48,767 bases of DNA from positions 155,001-203,767 of the forward strand of contig MCFG01000073.1 in assembly GCA_002104895.1 (NCBI GenBank), written 5' to 3'. The stretch's first letter is position 1; every line of letters starts with the position of its first letter. Position numbers and translations under genes: made by a program. The stretch comes from Anaeromyces robustus (taxonomy: Eukaryota > Neocallimastigomycota > Neocallimastigomycetes > Neocallimastigales > Neocallimastigaceae). Below are positions 1 to 16,614 of the stretch, piece after piece. The notes beneath the pieces are model-generated. The model did no database searches, was not told the origin of the DNA, and worked only from the letters and a program-made list of their open reading frames with translations.

Positions 1-350
1 AATATTATTATAATTATAATTATAATTATTATTATTATTATGATTATTTTGCTATTATTATTATTGTTCTTTTTTTTTTTTTTTTTCTTTTTTCTTTTTC
101 TTTTTTCTTTTTTTCTATATATTTATTATACGTTTTATATATTAAATTATATTATTAATTCATGCTTTTATATCATTTTATTTTATTATTTATTATTTTT
201 TTTTCAATTCATTATTTTATATAGTATATATTTATTCAATTAATATATTAAAAAAGTGCTTGTTATTTTCAAACATTTCATAATTTCTTCTTTTTTTCTT
301 TCTTTCTTTCTTTTTTTTTTTTATATCAATTTATATGTTTCTCCTGTTTC
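1..350. other. AT-rich 3' flank of kinase gene, no gene seen
   Basis: This stretch lies downstream of the stop codon of the minus-strand kinase gene. It consists of ATT-rich microsatellite and long T runs (about 69-110 and 290-320). The only open reading frame encodes a Leu/Phe/Tyr/Ile string that simply mirrors the T-rich composition, so I do not call it a gene. Confidence 0.7.
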
Positions 351-5538
<5,188 letters not shown>

Positions 5539-7530
5539 TATCTTATACGTTTTATAATAAAATTATTTTAATGCATGAATTTCAACTTTTAATCTATAAT
5601 AAAATTTTATAATAAATATACACTGTAATTTATATAATTTAACTAATTTAAAAATAAAATAATTAATATTTAAAACATATAATAGGTATTGTATTTTAAT
5701 AGTTTATAATTATATATATATATATTTATAATATTTTAAAAATATACATATATATGTTTATTTTAATGTAACTTTTACTTTTTTTTTTATTTTTTTTTTT
5801 TTTAAAAAAAAAAAGCTATTTTTTAAAAAAAAAAACTTTGTGTGAATTATAATAAATTTTAATTATGAAAAAAATAAATAAATAATTAAAAAGAAATAAA
5901 TAAATAATATATATATAATATATTATTTATATATAAAATATATTGTTTATAATTTAATAATTATTACACAATTTTTGAATTATAAGTAATAATTAAAAAA
6001 GAATATTAAAATTAAAAAAAAATTTTTTTTGCTAATATTAAATATAATTTTCAATTATAAAAAAAAAACAAAACAAAACAAAACAAATAATAAATAATAA
6101 ATATATATTTTGGTTTATTAAAACCTTTGATTTAAATTTTCTTATTTTCAACTAATAGATATATAAAATAAATAATGAAAAAAGTAATTTTAATATTAAA
6201 AATATATGAAATAATGAACTAATTAATTCAAAAAAATTAGAGAGAAAATAAAAAAAAAATAATAATAAGATAAAAAAAAGGAAACATACACAAAAAAAGA
6301 TTGTATAATGATAGATTAACCCTTAATTTCAATTAAAGAAAAAAAATTTTTTTCATTCATATATCTTCATATTAATAAATATCAATAATAAATAATATAA
6401 AAGATAGTTTCGGTATTTTCACTTATTTTTTTAAATAATCGTTAAGTTTTTAAACTAATAAATAATTAAAAGTTTTACTAAGAAATAATAAAACAATAAA
6501 TTTTAAACAGTAATTACTTTTATACAATGTATGCGTGTGCTTTTTTTAATAGATATATTTATATATTTATATATTTATATATTTAAATATTTATTTATTT
6601 ATTTATTTATTTATCTATTTATTTATTTATATATTTATATATTTATATATTTATTTATTTATTTATTTTAATATTTGTTTATTATTTATTTATTTGTATA
6701 ATTACTCTTTCTATTATCTTTTTAAACCAGAATTATAACCAGACTTTTCTTGTATTACATTTACTGATTTCCCCATTTTTCAAAAATACTATTAAAATAT
6801 ATATTATATTATTATTACACTGTTTTTTAATTAAATTAAATTAAATTTATAATAAATAAACTCTACTATTAATTATTGAATATATATTATAATATATTAA
6901 AATTCTAATCAATATAATTTATATATAATATAATTTTCTGATGAAATTCCACAAGCTAATAAAAAGAATAAATTATATAATATATTAATAATCAAAACTG
7001 TTATATTATACTTTAATATTTTAATTTAACATATAATTTTGTAATACTTTATAATCAAATATAGAAATATTAATTTTTTTTGTTTAGTATAAACAATTCG
7101 ATTTAATAATTAATACATAGAAATATAATTAATAGAATATTAAATTTTCAAAAAAAAAAAAAAATATATATATAAAAATATATATATATAAAAATATAAT
7201 AATCAAATAAATATACATAAAAATAATTAATAGAATTTGACATTATTATATATTTATATATTTTATATAATATAAAATGTATATTGTAATAATATATTAA
7301 CATTATATATTATAATTATATACTCATAAATTAGTAATTTTAAAGTAATAATTAATTTACATAATAAATTTAATTGTACTCAAATAATTAAAATTGTACT
7401 TAATTAATACTAAGAAATATTTATCAAACCTCTTTTTTTTTAATTTACATTTCTTAATATATATGATTATTTATTATTATTCTTCATTAATATGTTTATT
7501 ATTTAAATATTCATTAGTTAATAATAAAGT
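5539..7530. other. AT-rich upstream region of kinase gene, no gene seen
   Basis: This is the 5' flank of the minus-strand kinase. It contains A and T runs, a (TTTA)n stretch around 6570-6665 and A9T8 and A8T7 palindromes at 6014-6030 and 6339-6353. No open frame with protein-like composition or splice-compatible exon was found. Promoter elements are presumably here but nothing specific is recognisable. Confidence 0.6.
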
Positions 7531-7790
7531 TATTTAGTCCATTAGGGATTTAGGTTGACCAGTTTTTATCCTGGTTGTTAAGTCTTTGTTGTAACATACA
7601 TAAGATTTCTAGTTAGACACCGTGACTTTGACAATTTTCCTATTAATTGGGCTTATACATTAAAACTTGTTTTGTTCGTCTATAAAAAGTCACTAATTTT
7701 AAGAGGATTGTGATTTAAGCCTTAACACCAGTTGCTATTAAGATTGTAATTCTAAACTAACTCATACTTAGAAATACCAGATATTTATAT
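7531..7790. other. Less AT-biased island, possible degraded element or pseudogene
   Basis: G and C are clearly more frequent here than in the kilobases on either side, and simple repeats are absent. Both strands are interrupted by stop codons. The plus strand has one uninterrupted stretch of ordinary-looking residues in the middle, but it matches nothing I recognise. A decayed mobile element or gene relic is the simplest reading; function is unknown. Confidence 0.35.
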
Positions 7791-8212
7791 TATACATATA
7801 AATATTTAATTATTTAACTATTATTAATTATTTATTTAACTATTATAAATTATCTATTATTTGTATGATTGCATAAATCATTTAATTTGAAATAATTTTG
7901 TTGACATGATTTTTTAAAAAACAAATTCTAAAAATATATCATTTAACTAACAAATCAGTAAAATCTTTCAACAAATAATTAATATAAAATTAAATCTATT
8001 AATCGAATGGATTTATTGCTGATGTATTAACAAGATTTATAATTTTATATTTATATTTATATTTATATCAGATAATTGACGCACAAAAAAGTTAAACTTT
8101 CTATCTAAATATAACATTTTAGTGTATACAAAAAAATCATTTATGAAAATATAATAATTAAATTTTATCTGCTTATATTATTAATAATATTAATAGCATT
8201 GATAGTAATATT

Positions 8213-8448
8213 AATTAATATTTTTTCTTATTATTAACTTTTTAATGTTAGTGTTACGAATATATAACAATAATTAATATTTTTTCTTATTATTAACTTT
8301 TTAATGTTAGTGTTACGAATATATAACAATAATTAATATTTTTTCTTATTATTAACTTTTTAATGTTAGTGTTACGAATATATAACAATAATTAATATTT
8401 TTTCTTATTATTAACTTTTTAATGTTAGTGTTACGAATATATGACAAT
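8213..8448. repeat. 59-bp tandem repeat, four copies
   Basis: Four consecutive copies of a 59-bp unit containing TTAGTGTTACGAATATA. The first three are essentially identical, and the last diverges at its end (ATATGACAATAAG in place of ATATAACAATAAT). The unit is longer and more complex than the surrounding microsatellites and is not a multiple of three, so it is not a coding repeat. Confidence 0.9.
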
Positions 8449-8599
8449 AAGTTTTATTACTAAATTTTAATAAGGGAATGACCATCATTAAGTAGTAAAG
8501 AAAGTTCTTTAATATTTTTTATATATAATTTATTTTTTTAAATATATATTTATCTTATTATTAATACTTTTTCAAAATAAGCTATTGACTTTAATAACA

Positions 8600-8643
<44 letters not shown>

Positions 8644-8788
8644 TAATTATTTGTTAATTTATATTTACTATATTTTCATTTGAATAAAAAGAATCATTTA
8701 AAAAGTAATTATGTTCCCAATTGCTTTTTATTTTTATGCTCTTATAAATTTTTTTGAAAAATGTGCTATATTAAATATAAAGCAATAT

Positions 8789-8790
8789 AA

Positions 8791-8881
<91 letters not shown>

Positions 8882-8906
8882 ATATATAAATAAATAAATA
8901 AATAAA
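8789..8906. repeat. (AAAT)n microsatellite
   Basis: About 29 copies of a tetranucleotide reading ATAA/AAAT on the plus strand, with one interruption (ATAT) near 8883. The same tetranucleotide, on either strand, forms arrays at several other places in the window. Confidence 0.95.
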
Positions 8907-9248
8907 GGAAAGTTCAATATTTTAGGCAATTACTAGTGATGATATTTATTATTTTAATAAATAATAATTATTGGTATTTTTAAATTGTTAACCTAATATT
9001 ATTTTTGTGAATATTGTTATTTAGAAAGTTTTAATACACTGTATTAATGTAAAAATATATAGGTTTATATTAGCAATAGTATATATATTAATCATATAAC
9101 AAAAAATATATAAAAATTTTTTTATAATATTTCATATATTTTAATATGATATTACTTTAAACAATATTATTAATGTTAATAGAATTATTATTCATAATAA
9201 TTAATTATAATAAGGAAAGATTATTTAAAAAAAATATCTATAATAATA

Positions 9249-9385
9249 AATAATAATAATAATAATAATAATATAATAATAATAATAATTAAATAATAAT
9301 AATAATAATAATAAATAATAATAATAATAATTAATAATAATAATAATAATTATAAATAATAATAATAATAATAATAATTATAAAC

Positions 9386-9457
<72 letters not shown>

Positions 9458-9543
9458 TAATAATAATAATTAATAATAATAATAATAATTATAAATAATA
9501 ATAATAATAATAATAATTATAAACAATAATAATAATAATAATA
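9249..9543. repeat. Compound (AAT)n array with internal 139-bp-spaced duplication
   Basis: The array is built from AAT runs separated by AAAT, TTAAT, TTATAAAT and TTATAAAC interruptions. The ordered set of interruptions starting at 9312 recurs starting at 9451, about 90 bp being repeated at a spacing of 139 bp. This points to a segmental duplication inside the array and not slippage of single units alone. Confidence 0.85.
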
Positions 9544-10768
9544 AGTTCTATAAAATTATTTTATATCATAAAAAAAACTAATATTATTTTATTTTAATAA
9601 ATAATAGTTTCTTATTTAAGTATTTTATATTTCAATATTTCATGTATTTTTATATATAATATATATCTTTAATAAAACATTATTATTTATAATTATATTA
9701 AATCGTTTTTTTTTTTTTATAAATTATATATTAATTTTCATCTTTAATTAATTATATTATATTATATTATATTATATATAATCAACCTTTTTATAAAGTA
9801 ATAATTGTATAACTTATTCTTGTTTTTTAATCTATTAATTATAAAAATATATTTTTATAGTTTTATAATTTATGAAAATATTATTATTAACAAAAAATAA
9901 CAAAAAATTAATAAAGTGGGAATTAATTCATTTTTTTATTACATAAAAAGTACTTTTTAGAAAAAGATAGAACTAATTATGTATTATGTAAATATCAATA
10001 ATATGTATACATTTATTAAATACATTAATATTTTAATTTATTATTAAATACATTACATTATATTAGTAATGTATTGTAATGTATTCCCTTATATATTAAA
10101 AAATTTACAATTATAAAGATTTGTGGAATATATAATATAATATAATATATTAATAAATAAATGAATATATTAAAAATTAATTTATTAAATAATTAAATTA
10201 TAAAGTAATTCACGTGATCTATTCAAGTTGGCTAATATTTATTGGTTGATCTAAAAATTCTAATTAAATTTTTTACATGTATTTTTTTTATTTCTTTTAC
10301 TAATTTATTATCAAGTAATACATTAACAAATAATAATTATATAATAATAAAATAATAGTAAATAATAATATAATAAATAAATAAATAAATAAATAAAAAA
10401 ATAAATAAATAATGTATTAATATAATAACCTTTTTTTTAATATATCAAATCAATTATTTTATTATTATATTAATTTTAAAAGTATATATAAAATATATAT
10501 AATATATATATAAAATAAATATAAAATATTATAATTATAATCATAAATAATATATTATATATGTATTATATGGATCATTTTAGTTTTCTTATTAGTTTAT
10601 TATAATAAATCATAGTCTTAATAATAATTTATATTACTATATATAAAATGTATAATTCTTATTTCTAAAATTTTTTTTTTTCTTTTTATTTTATATATTT
10701 TTTATAAACTAATAAAAATAAATAATAATTATAAAAAAATAAATCTAATAATAAAATAATAAAATAAA

Positions 10769-11691
10769 ATGGTAAAGTAGATTGATAAAAAGATAATTAA
10801 AACTTTTTGAAAGTTTTGCAATTTATATTTTGTAATCAAAGGAGAAATATAATAAGGATAGAGATATTAGAATATAATTATTATTATTTTTTTTTGAAAG
10901 TTATTTCAGAAGGAGTTTTGAAAAATAATATTTTGGACGATTGAACAGAAAAATAAAAAAGAAAAAAATGATAAACAAAAATAGAAGTTACTATATAAAA
11001 AAATAAAAAAAAAAAGAAAAAGAAAATGATAAACATTAAAAAAGAAAAATAATAAACATAAAAATAAATAATAAGATACTGTTATAAAAATATTTTTTTA
11101 TAAAAAAAAATTGATTAAAAACAAATCAATAAATATAATTAAAACAAAGTTTTATTTTATTTTATCTTTTTTATTTAAAAAATAAATAAATAAAGATTTA
11201 AAGTATTAACATATATTATATAAATATAAATAGGCTGAATCTAACTCTCCAACTATCTCACCACGTCAAACTTCTCCAAAGGGTACCGTAAGGTAATTAA
11301 TTGATCTAAATTTTACAAAAAATAATTGATATATAAATAATTAAATATTAATATGAAATCTTCTTTTATATATTAACAGGAGAAAGGTTGTCAGAAAGGA
11401 AAGATCTGCTGCTCCAGCTGGTGTTCGTACTAACCCAGGTGTTATGAAGATCTACACTGACGATACTCCAGGTCTTAAAGTGTATGTATTTTTTTTCTTC
11501 AACTTAATAAATAAATAAATAATAAACTAATTAATTGCTTAATAAATAATTTTATAATATAATTCATTAACTAATACATAATTCAAATTTATTTACATTT
11601 ATATAGTGATCCAGTTGTTGTTTTAGTTTTCAGTCTTGCTTTTATTGCTGCTGTATTCCTTCTTCACATTATTGGTAAATACACTAAATAA
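10769..11691 (+). CDS. SEC61B: Sec61-beta, translocon subunit
   Basis: Four exons, 10769-10771, 11234-11292, 11380-11481 and 11607-11691, give 82 residues. The protein begins MAESNSPTISPRQ, has the basic Arg/Lys segment and the conserved APAGVRTNPG and MKIYTDDTPGLKVDP blocks of Sec61-beta, and ends in one hydrophobic helix (about 57-78) followed by GKYTK. It is therefore tail-anchored in the ER membrane, where Sec61-beta sits at the side of the protein-conducting channel and assists co-translational translocation. The length is normal for the family. The start is the least certain part: ATG is followed at once by GTAAAG and the next acceptor (TATAG, 11229-11233) opens in frame with GCT. Codons in exons 2-4 favour C-ending AAC, ATC, TAC and GGT, unlike the neighbouring genes, which suggests high expression. 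Confidence 0.93.
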
Positions 11692-12569
11692 GGAGAATGA
11701 AGAATACACAAAAATCAAACTATAATCACAAAAAAAGCAACTATTATATAAACATAAAGCAAATAATAATATAACAAAAAAAAATAAAAATAATAAAAGA
11801 AAACAATACAATATTTAACGTTTTAATCTAATAAAATACAATATAAACATAAACTAAACAAATCTATATAAAAAATAAGAAAAAAAAACAATCAAAAAAA
11901 AAATTAAAATTTATACACAATTTTTAATTAAAACTATAAAATAATAATATATAAAATTATATTTATTAAATTATAAAAATAATTTTGTTATTTTTTATTA
12001 CCAAAAAAGGATACAACTTATTTATATATAAGTCTATTTATTTTTTAGTAAATAAAATATAGAAAAAGAAAATAAATAAGCATAAATAAATAAAAAGAAC
12101 AAAATTTAATAGAAAAGAATAATTTTTTTTAAAATATTAAAAAAAAAAAAAAAAAAGATTTTAATATAAACTAAATAAATATACATATTATTTATTTTTT
12201 ATATATTTTATATTTTTTTTTCATATTCTAAAAAAAAAAAAGTAAAAAAAAAAAAAAAAAATAACTAATAATAAGCAAACTAAAAAAAAAAAAAATAAAA
12301 AAAAATAAAAAATTAAATAATAATAATAAAAAAAAAAATTATTTATTTTTTATTTATTTTATTTTATAATTAAATATTATAATTATGGAGGGGGGGAAGA
12401 AGGAAATATAAAAAGAGTAATATAGTTTAAGAGTAGGGTTTTTATTTAGTTTTGTGGTTACATTTTTCATTTTTTTTTATAATAAAGTAAAAGGAAGGAA
12501 GGGAGAAATAAACAAAAAAAAGCGACAAAAAAAGAGATTTTTATTTTTTTCTTATATTTTATTTAAATA

Positions 12570-12610
<41 letters not shown>

Positions 12611-12714
12611 TGTTATAAATTAAGATATTAAGGATTTTAAGAGTTTTAATAAAATATGATTTTAATAATATTATATAATTGTTATTTATTGTTCTTATTT
12701 GTTATTCTTATTGT
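11692..12714. other. 3' flank of Sec61-beta, purine-rich tract, no gene seen
   Basis: A-rich sequence follows the Sec61-beta stop and presumably contains its 3' UTR and poly(A) site. A G-rich purine patch (GGAGGGGGGAAGAAGG near 12386) and a second one (AGGAAGGAAGGGAG near 12491) stand out. An ATT microsatellite lies at about 12571-12609. No protein-like frame was found. Confidence 0.6.
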
Positions 12715-12725
12715 TCATTGTTATT
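12715..12725 (+). repeat. Target-site duplication, left copy
   Basis: The 11-bp sequence TCATTGTTATT lies immediately before the truncated retroelement and recurs immediately after its poly(A) tail. Confidence 0.8.
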
Positions 12726-13185
12726 GTAGGGTATATTATTTCCTTCTTGGTGGAAGAGTTAATCATTATAACTTGGGGAAAGAGGAGTGGAACAGTCTTT
12801 GTAAGGCGCAACTTAAACCTAGCACCTTTTCGGATGTTCCACTTTTGGTACGTACATCCGCACTTTTACTTAGAATTATGCCTACTGTTAGTGGCCAGAT
12901 CTGGTCATTATTCAATAGGTATCCCAACAATCTAACCAAGAGCGTCGAAGCTGACAATTCAGTAGGACAAGACAGTAGGTCACACGCATCTAATAATGAT
13001 AATAACTTTCCAACTTGATTTAATTTAATAATATACACTATACCATATGAAGTAATTATAAATTATTACTATCTATTAAATAATAAATTATTATTCTTTA
13101 TTAGATTAAGTTTTAATATGTACAATTACTTTATAACATGTACTTTTTAAATTAAATTTAAATAAAGTTTTCATTATTTTATTGC

Positions 13186-13234
<49 letters not shown>
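12726..13234 (+). mobile_element. 5'-truncated non-LTR (LINE-type) retrotransposon copy
   Basis: The insert holds only the last part of an ORF2-like reading frame (12728-13018), a 168-bp 3' UTR with an AATAAA signal, a TTGCC terminus and an uninterrupted run of 48 A (13187-13234). It is bounded by an 11-bp direct repeat. The encoded C-terminus contains GGRVNHYN, KEEWNSLCKAQ, LLVRTSALLLRIMPTV and VEADNSVGQDSR, and aligns well to the C-terminus of the element at the right edge of this window (GGRDYGF, KKEWECLFKCQ, FLLRSAALLNDIMPVV, VNADNTVGQPSR). 5' truncation, poly(A) and a short target duplication are the standard outcome of target-primed reverse transcription. No catalytic domain is left, so this copy is dead. 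The intact tail and matching duplication suggest it is recent. Confidence 0.85.
12728..13018 (+). pseudogene. C-terminal fragment of non-LTR element ORF2
   Basis: An open frame of about 96 codons inside the truncated element, entering at the 5' junction and ending at TGA 13016-13018. It corresponds to the region downstream of the zinc-binding segment of the related element at 47909-48767. It has no initiation codon of its own; an upstream ATG at 12656 lies in flanking host DNA and its frame only runs into the element by chance. Not expected to be functional. Confidence 0.75.
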
Positions 13235-13238
<4 letters not shown>

Positions 13239-13245
13239 TGTTATT
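13235..13245 (+). repeat. Target-site duplication, right copy
   Basis: TCATTGTTATT directly follows the 48-A tail and matches 12715-12725 base for base. The next base differs (A here, G at the left side), which limits the duplication to 11 bp. Confidence 0.8.
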
Positions 13246-13503
13246 ATTTAAATATTTAAATATTAAAAAAAAAAGAATTATAAAATTATGTTAATTTTTG
13301 ATGGATTTAATTTTTATTCTTATTGAAATAAATAAATATAACTATTTTTATTATTATTTTTTTTTTTTCTTTTTCTTTGTGTATATATATATATGATTTT
13401 ATTTTTATTTTAATTATAATTATAATTTTAAATAATAATTATTATTATTAAATAATTTTATTATTATTATTAAATATTTTATATTATTATCTTTTTTTCT
13501 TTA

Positions 13504-13830
13504 TTATCTTTTTCTTTTTATAGAGGGGGAATTAGCAGCTCTAGCACGTGTTGTTCTTCGGGTACCTGAGATATATAGGCTTTGAGCCTTGGAGATTTTT
13601 TCATCACTTTGGGAAACGGATGCCCTAGAAGAACGACCTCTATTCTTTTTTGTAGTAGTAGTAGTAGTTGTAGTTGCAGTAGTAGTTGTGGATGGTGTTG
13701 GAGCAGGAGATGTCATAGCTAATTATTATTATATTTATATTATTATTATATTTATATTATTATATTTATATTATATGTTATTATTATATATTTGTAAAAT
13801 TGTTAATAAAATATATTATTATATCATAAA

Positions 13831-13900
<70 letters not shown>

Positions 13901-14444
13901 TTAGTGTTTTTTATAATGAATTTTATAAATAACTTACTTTCAGGAGTTTCACTTGAATGTGACGGTGAATTGGAGCTTATTGGTGATGTAGCTTTTCTTT
14001 GTTCTGATATAAGAGTATCAAAATCTTCTGATGGTAATAGAAATTCTGTTAAATTGGTAGGTTCAGGCGAAGATATTTTCCTTTTTTTCGTAGATAAATT
14101 TTCAAATAAATCTTGATTATATCTATTGGCCTATTATAATAAAATTTAATTTTAATTTTAATTTAATTGTGAATTTACAAAAAAAAAAGATAGAAAAAAA
14201 AAAGTATTAATTTTCAATTTAATATTTATATACATATTACATATTAATATATATATATATATATAATATAAAATATAAAATATTAATTCAAAATTTTATA
14301 TGTTATTAATATAAATATTCTCTTTCTGATAATTCTTAATTCATAATTATTGAAATTTAAATTATTATAAAAGTTCATTCATTATACTATATTAATATAT
14401 TATATTTCCAATTTTAATTATGTATTATTATGGATTCTTTTTTC

Positions 14445-14475
<31 letters not shown>

Positions 14476-15293
14476 ATTTATTTTAATTTTTGAATTTCAA
14501 ATTCTAATTAAATAAAAATTCAAATTCAATTTTAAATTTTAATTCAATTGTAATTAAATTTAAATAATTCATTGTTATTACAATTCAATTGTAATTATTT
14601 ATATTATACTTTTAATTAAATAAAAAATATAATTCTAAACTCAAATATAATTTTTAATTTTTTATTTTTCAAATAATTATCTATCAAAAAAAAAAAAAAA
14701 AAAAAGAGTAAAAAATAAAATAAAAAAAAACCTACTTGTTCATCCAATGCTTCCTGATTATATAATTCTGTAAATTTATTCCATAATTCTTGTGTTGATA
14801 GTTTTTTTGAACTATTTGAATTAAAATATCTCTGTAGATTGATCATTCTAAAATGTTTATGTATACCCACAGGTTTAAATTTAGTTATAGCATGTAAAAA
14901 TGTTAACTCCATTTCTGGTGTCCATATAGTATTATTATCATTATTTTCCTGATAGTATATATATATATATATTATATTATATTAAAAGTAATAATAAAAA
15001 AAAAAGAGAGAGAGAGAGAGAAAGAGAAAGAGAAAGAAATAAAAGATATTAATAACAAAAGTAGTATTATTAATAATTTTATTTAAATTAATTAAAAGCA
15101 TTTTTTTTTATAGTAGTTTTAAAAAAAAATGAAAAATAATTTATTTTTTTATTATTTTATAATAATTATTATATTATATATTATATATTATAATATTTAC
15201 TTTTTCTTCTTCATTATCAATCGGTGAATCTTCAATATTTATGGTTGTATCAACTGTGCTTGTCGTTGATGTTCTATGTTTTCTATATACCAT
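13504..15293 (-). CDS. EAF7: Eaf7/MRGBP (CT20 family), NuA4 histone acetyltransferase subunit
   Basis: Four exons, 15293-15201, 14948-14736, 14130-13938 and 13718-13504, with phases 0, 0 and 1, give 237 residues. The conserved module lies at about 39-100: W-T-P-E-ME-T-L residues, then HAITKFKPVGIHKHFRMINL, then KKLSTQELWNKFTELYN. This KPVGIHKHF core is the signature of the CT20 family, which includes yeast Eaf7 and human MRGBP. These bind an MRG protein (Eaf3/MRG15) and tether it to the NuA4/TIP60 acetyltransferase in the nucleus. The remainder is Ser/Thr-rich with a run of Thr and a basic end (TRRTTRARA, IKRKR) that could be a nuclear localisation signal. The length is close to human MRGBP. 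It is divergent from TFIIIA, with 789 bp between start codons. Intron 3 (13719-13937) contains an (AAT)n array. Confidence 0.9.
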
Positions 15294-15530
15294 TATTATG
15301 AATTATTTAAATTAAAAAAAACTATAATAAATAATAAAAAAATTAAAATAAAAATAATATAAAATAAAAAGAAAGATATGTAATATTCTATTATATATAG
15401 TTGTATAATATATATAAAATATAATGATTTATTTTATTATAAATCCATATAATAAAAAAAAATTTTAATATATAAAAATTTAATAATAAAAATTTTAATA
15501 ATAATAAAATAATAATGAATAAAAAAAAAT

Positions 15531-15571
<41 letters not shown>

Positions 15572-16082
15572 TAGTTAGTTATAAATGAATGAAATGAATA
15601 TTCTTATTATTATTACAAATAAAAATTTAAAATTTTTATATATATAAAGAAAAAATAAAATATTAAAATATATTTTTATATTCTATTTTATTGTTTTAAT
15701 AGGATTAATGGTTTTATAATTATTCAAATACATTATTTTATATAATAATTAAGAATAAAGAAAAAAAAAAAAAAAAGCAGTATAAAATAAAACTTTAATT
15801 CATAAAGTATTTAATTTTTTTTTTATATAATTTATTTGTAATTTTTTTTTTTTTTTTTTTTTTCATATTTTTTATTGAAATAATTTATAATAACAATTTT
15901 TTTTTTAATTTTTTAATTTTTTGGTATGAAAACATAAAAAAAACAAAAACAAAAAAATTATATTAAAAAAAACAAACTTAATATTTTTATTAAAAATTTA
16001 AATTTTTTTAAAAAAAAAATTTTTTTTTCTATCATTTAAAAAAAAAAAAAAAAAAAAAAGACGAATATATATATAATATAAA
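15294..16082. promoter_or_regulatory. Shared intergenic promoter region of EAF7 and TFIIIA
   Basis: The 789 bp between two divergent start codons must contain both transcription starts. It is A/T-rich with an (AAT)n stretch (about 15536-15571), T23-type runs near 15841-15863, and a T7A10T9 block at about 16003-16028 just upstream of the TFIIIA ATG. I see no specific factor site. Poly(dA:dT) tracts of this size commonly exclude nucleosomes in fungi, so they may define the promoter; that is inference. Confidence 0.45.
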
Positions 16083-16562
16083 ATGGGGAATAACGATATA
16101 GAAAAAAATTTAAATAATGAAGAAGATGATGATGAAGAAGTAGAAATAATAAATGATGATAACGATAATGATAATAATAATAATAATAAAAAAAGACAAC
16201 ATTTAAATAAAATAAAGGAACAACAAAATATTGAGGAAGAAGAAAAAGAAATACCTATAGATATAGATAAAGATACACTTATGGCTAACACTGAAAATTT
16301 AAAAATAGTAAAAGCAACAACAGCTACAGGAATAAAAGCTAGTATTGTAGATGGAATGTATTGTTGTTTATTTGAAAATTGTAATAAGAAATTTAAAAAT
16401 GCTTCAAAATTTAATAGACATGGTATATTAAGATAAAAAAAAAAATTTTTTTTTTATTTTTTATTAGTTCAAATTATTAATATATTTTATATGAAGTGAT
16501 GGATTATCCTACTTTTTAAAATTAATTATTTTAATAATAACTATTCAATATATATATATATA

Positions 16563-16614
<52 letters not shown>

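Larger units (their letters stand above)
7791..10768. other. Repeat-rich intergenic DNA, no gene seen
   Basis: This stretch holds a 59-bp tandem repeat, (AAAT)n and (AAT)n arrays, annotated separately, and otherwise plain AT-rich sequence. Short blocks with slightly more G and C occur around 8470-8500 and 8920-9010 but have no coding signature. The last part presumably contains the promoter of the Sec61-beta gene that starts at 10769. Confidence 0.6.

Noticed and set aside
40-243. Plus-strand hydrophobic frame
   Set aside because: It is T-run and ATT-repeat translation only.
12656-13018. Apparent 120-codon gene starting at 12656
   Set aside because: The first 24 codons are flanking AT-rich DNA left of the target duplication. 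The rest is the C-terminal fragment of a truncated retroelement.
12766-13038. 90-codon minus-strand open frame
   Set aside because: It is antisense to the retroelement fragment, whose plus frame aligns to the second element in the window.
13589-14116. 175-codon plus-strand frame
   Set aside because: It runs antisense across two EAF7 exons and an (AAT)n intron. The minus-strand exons have correct splice sites and a family match.
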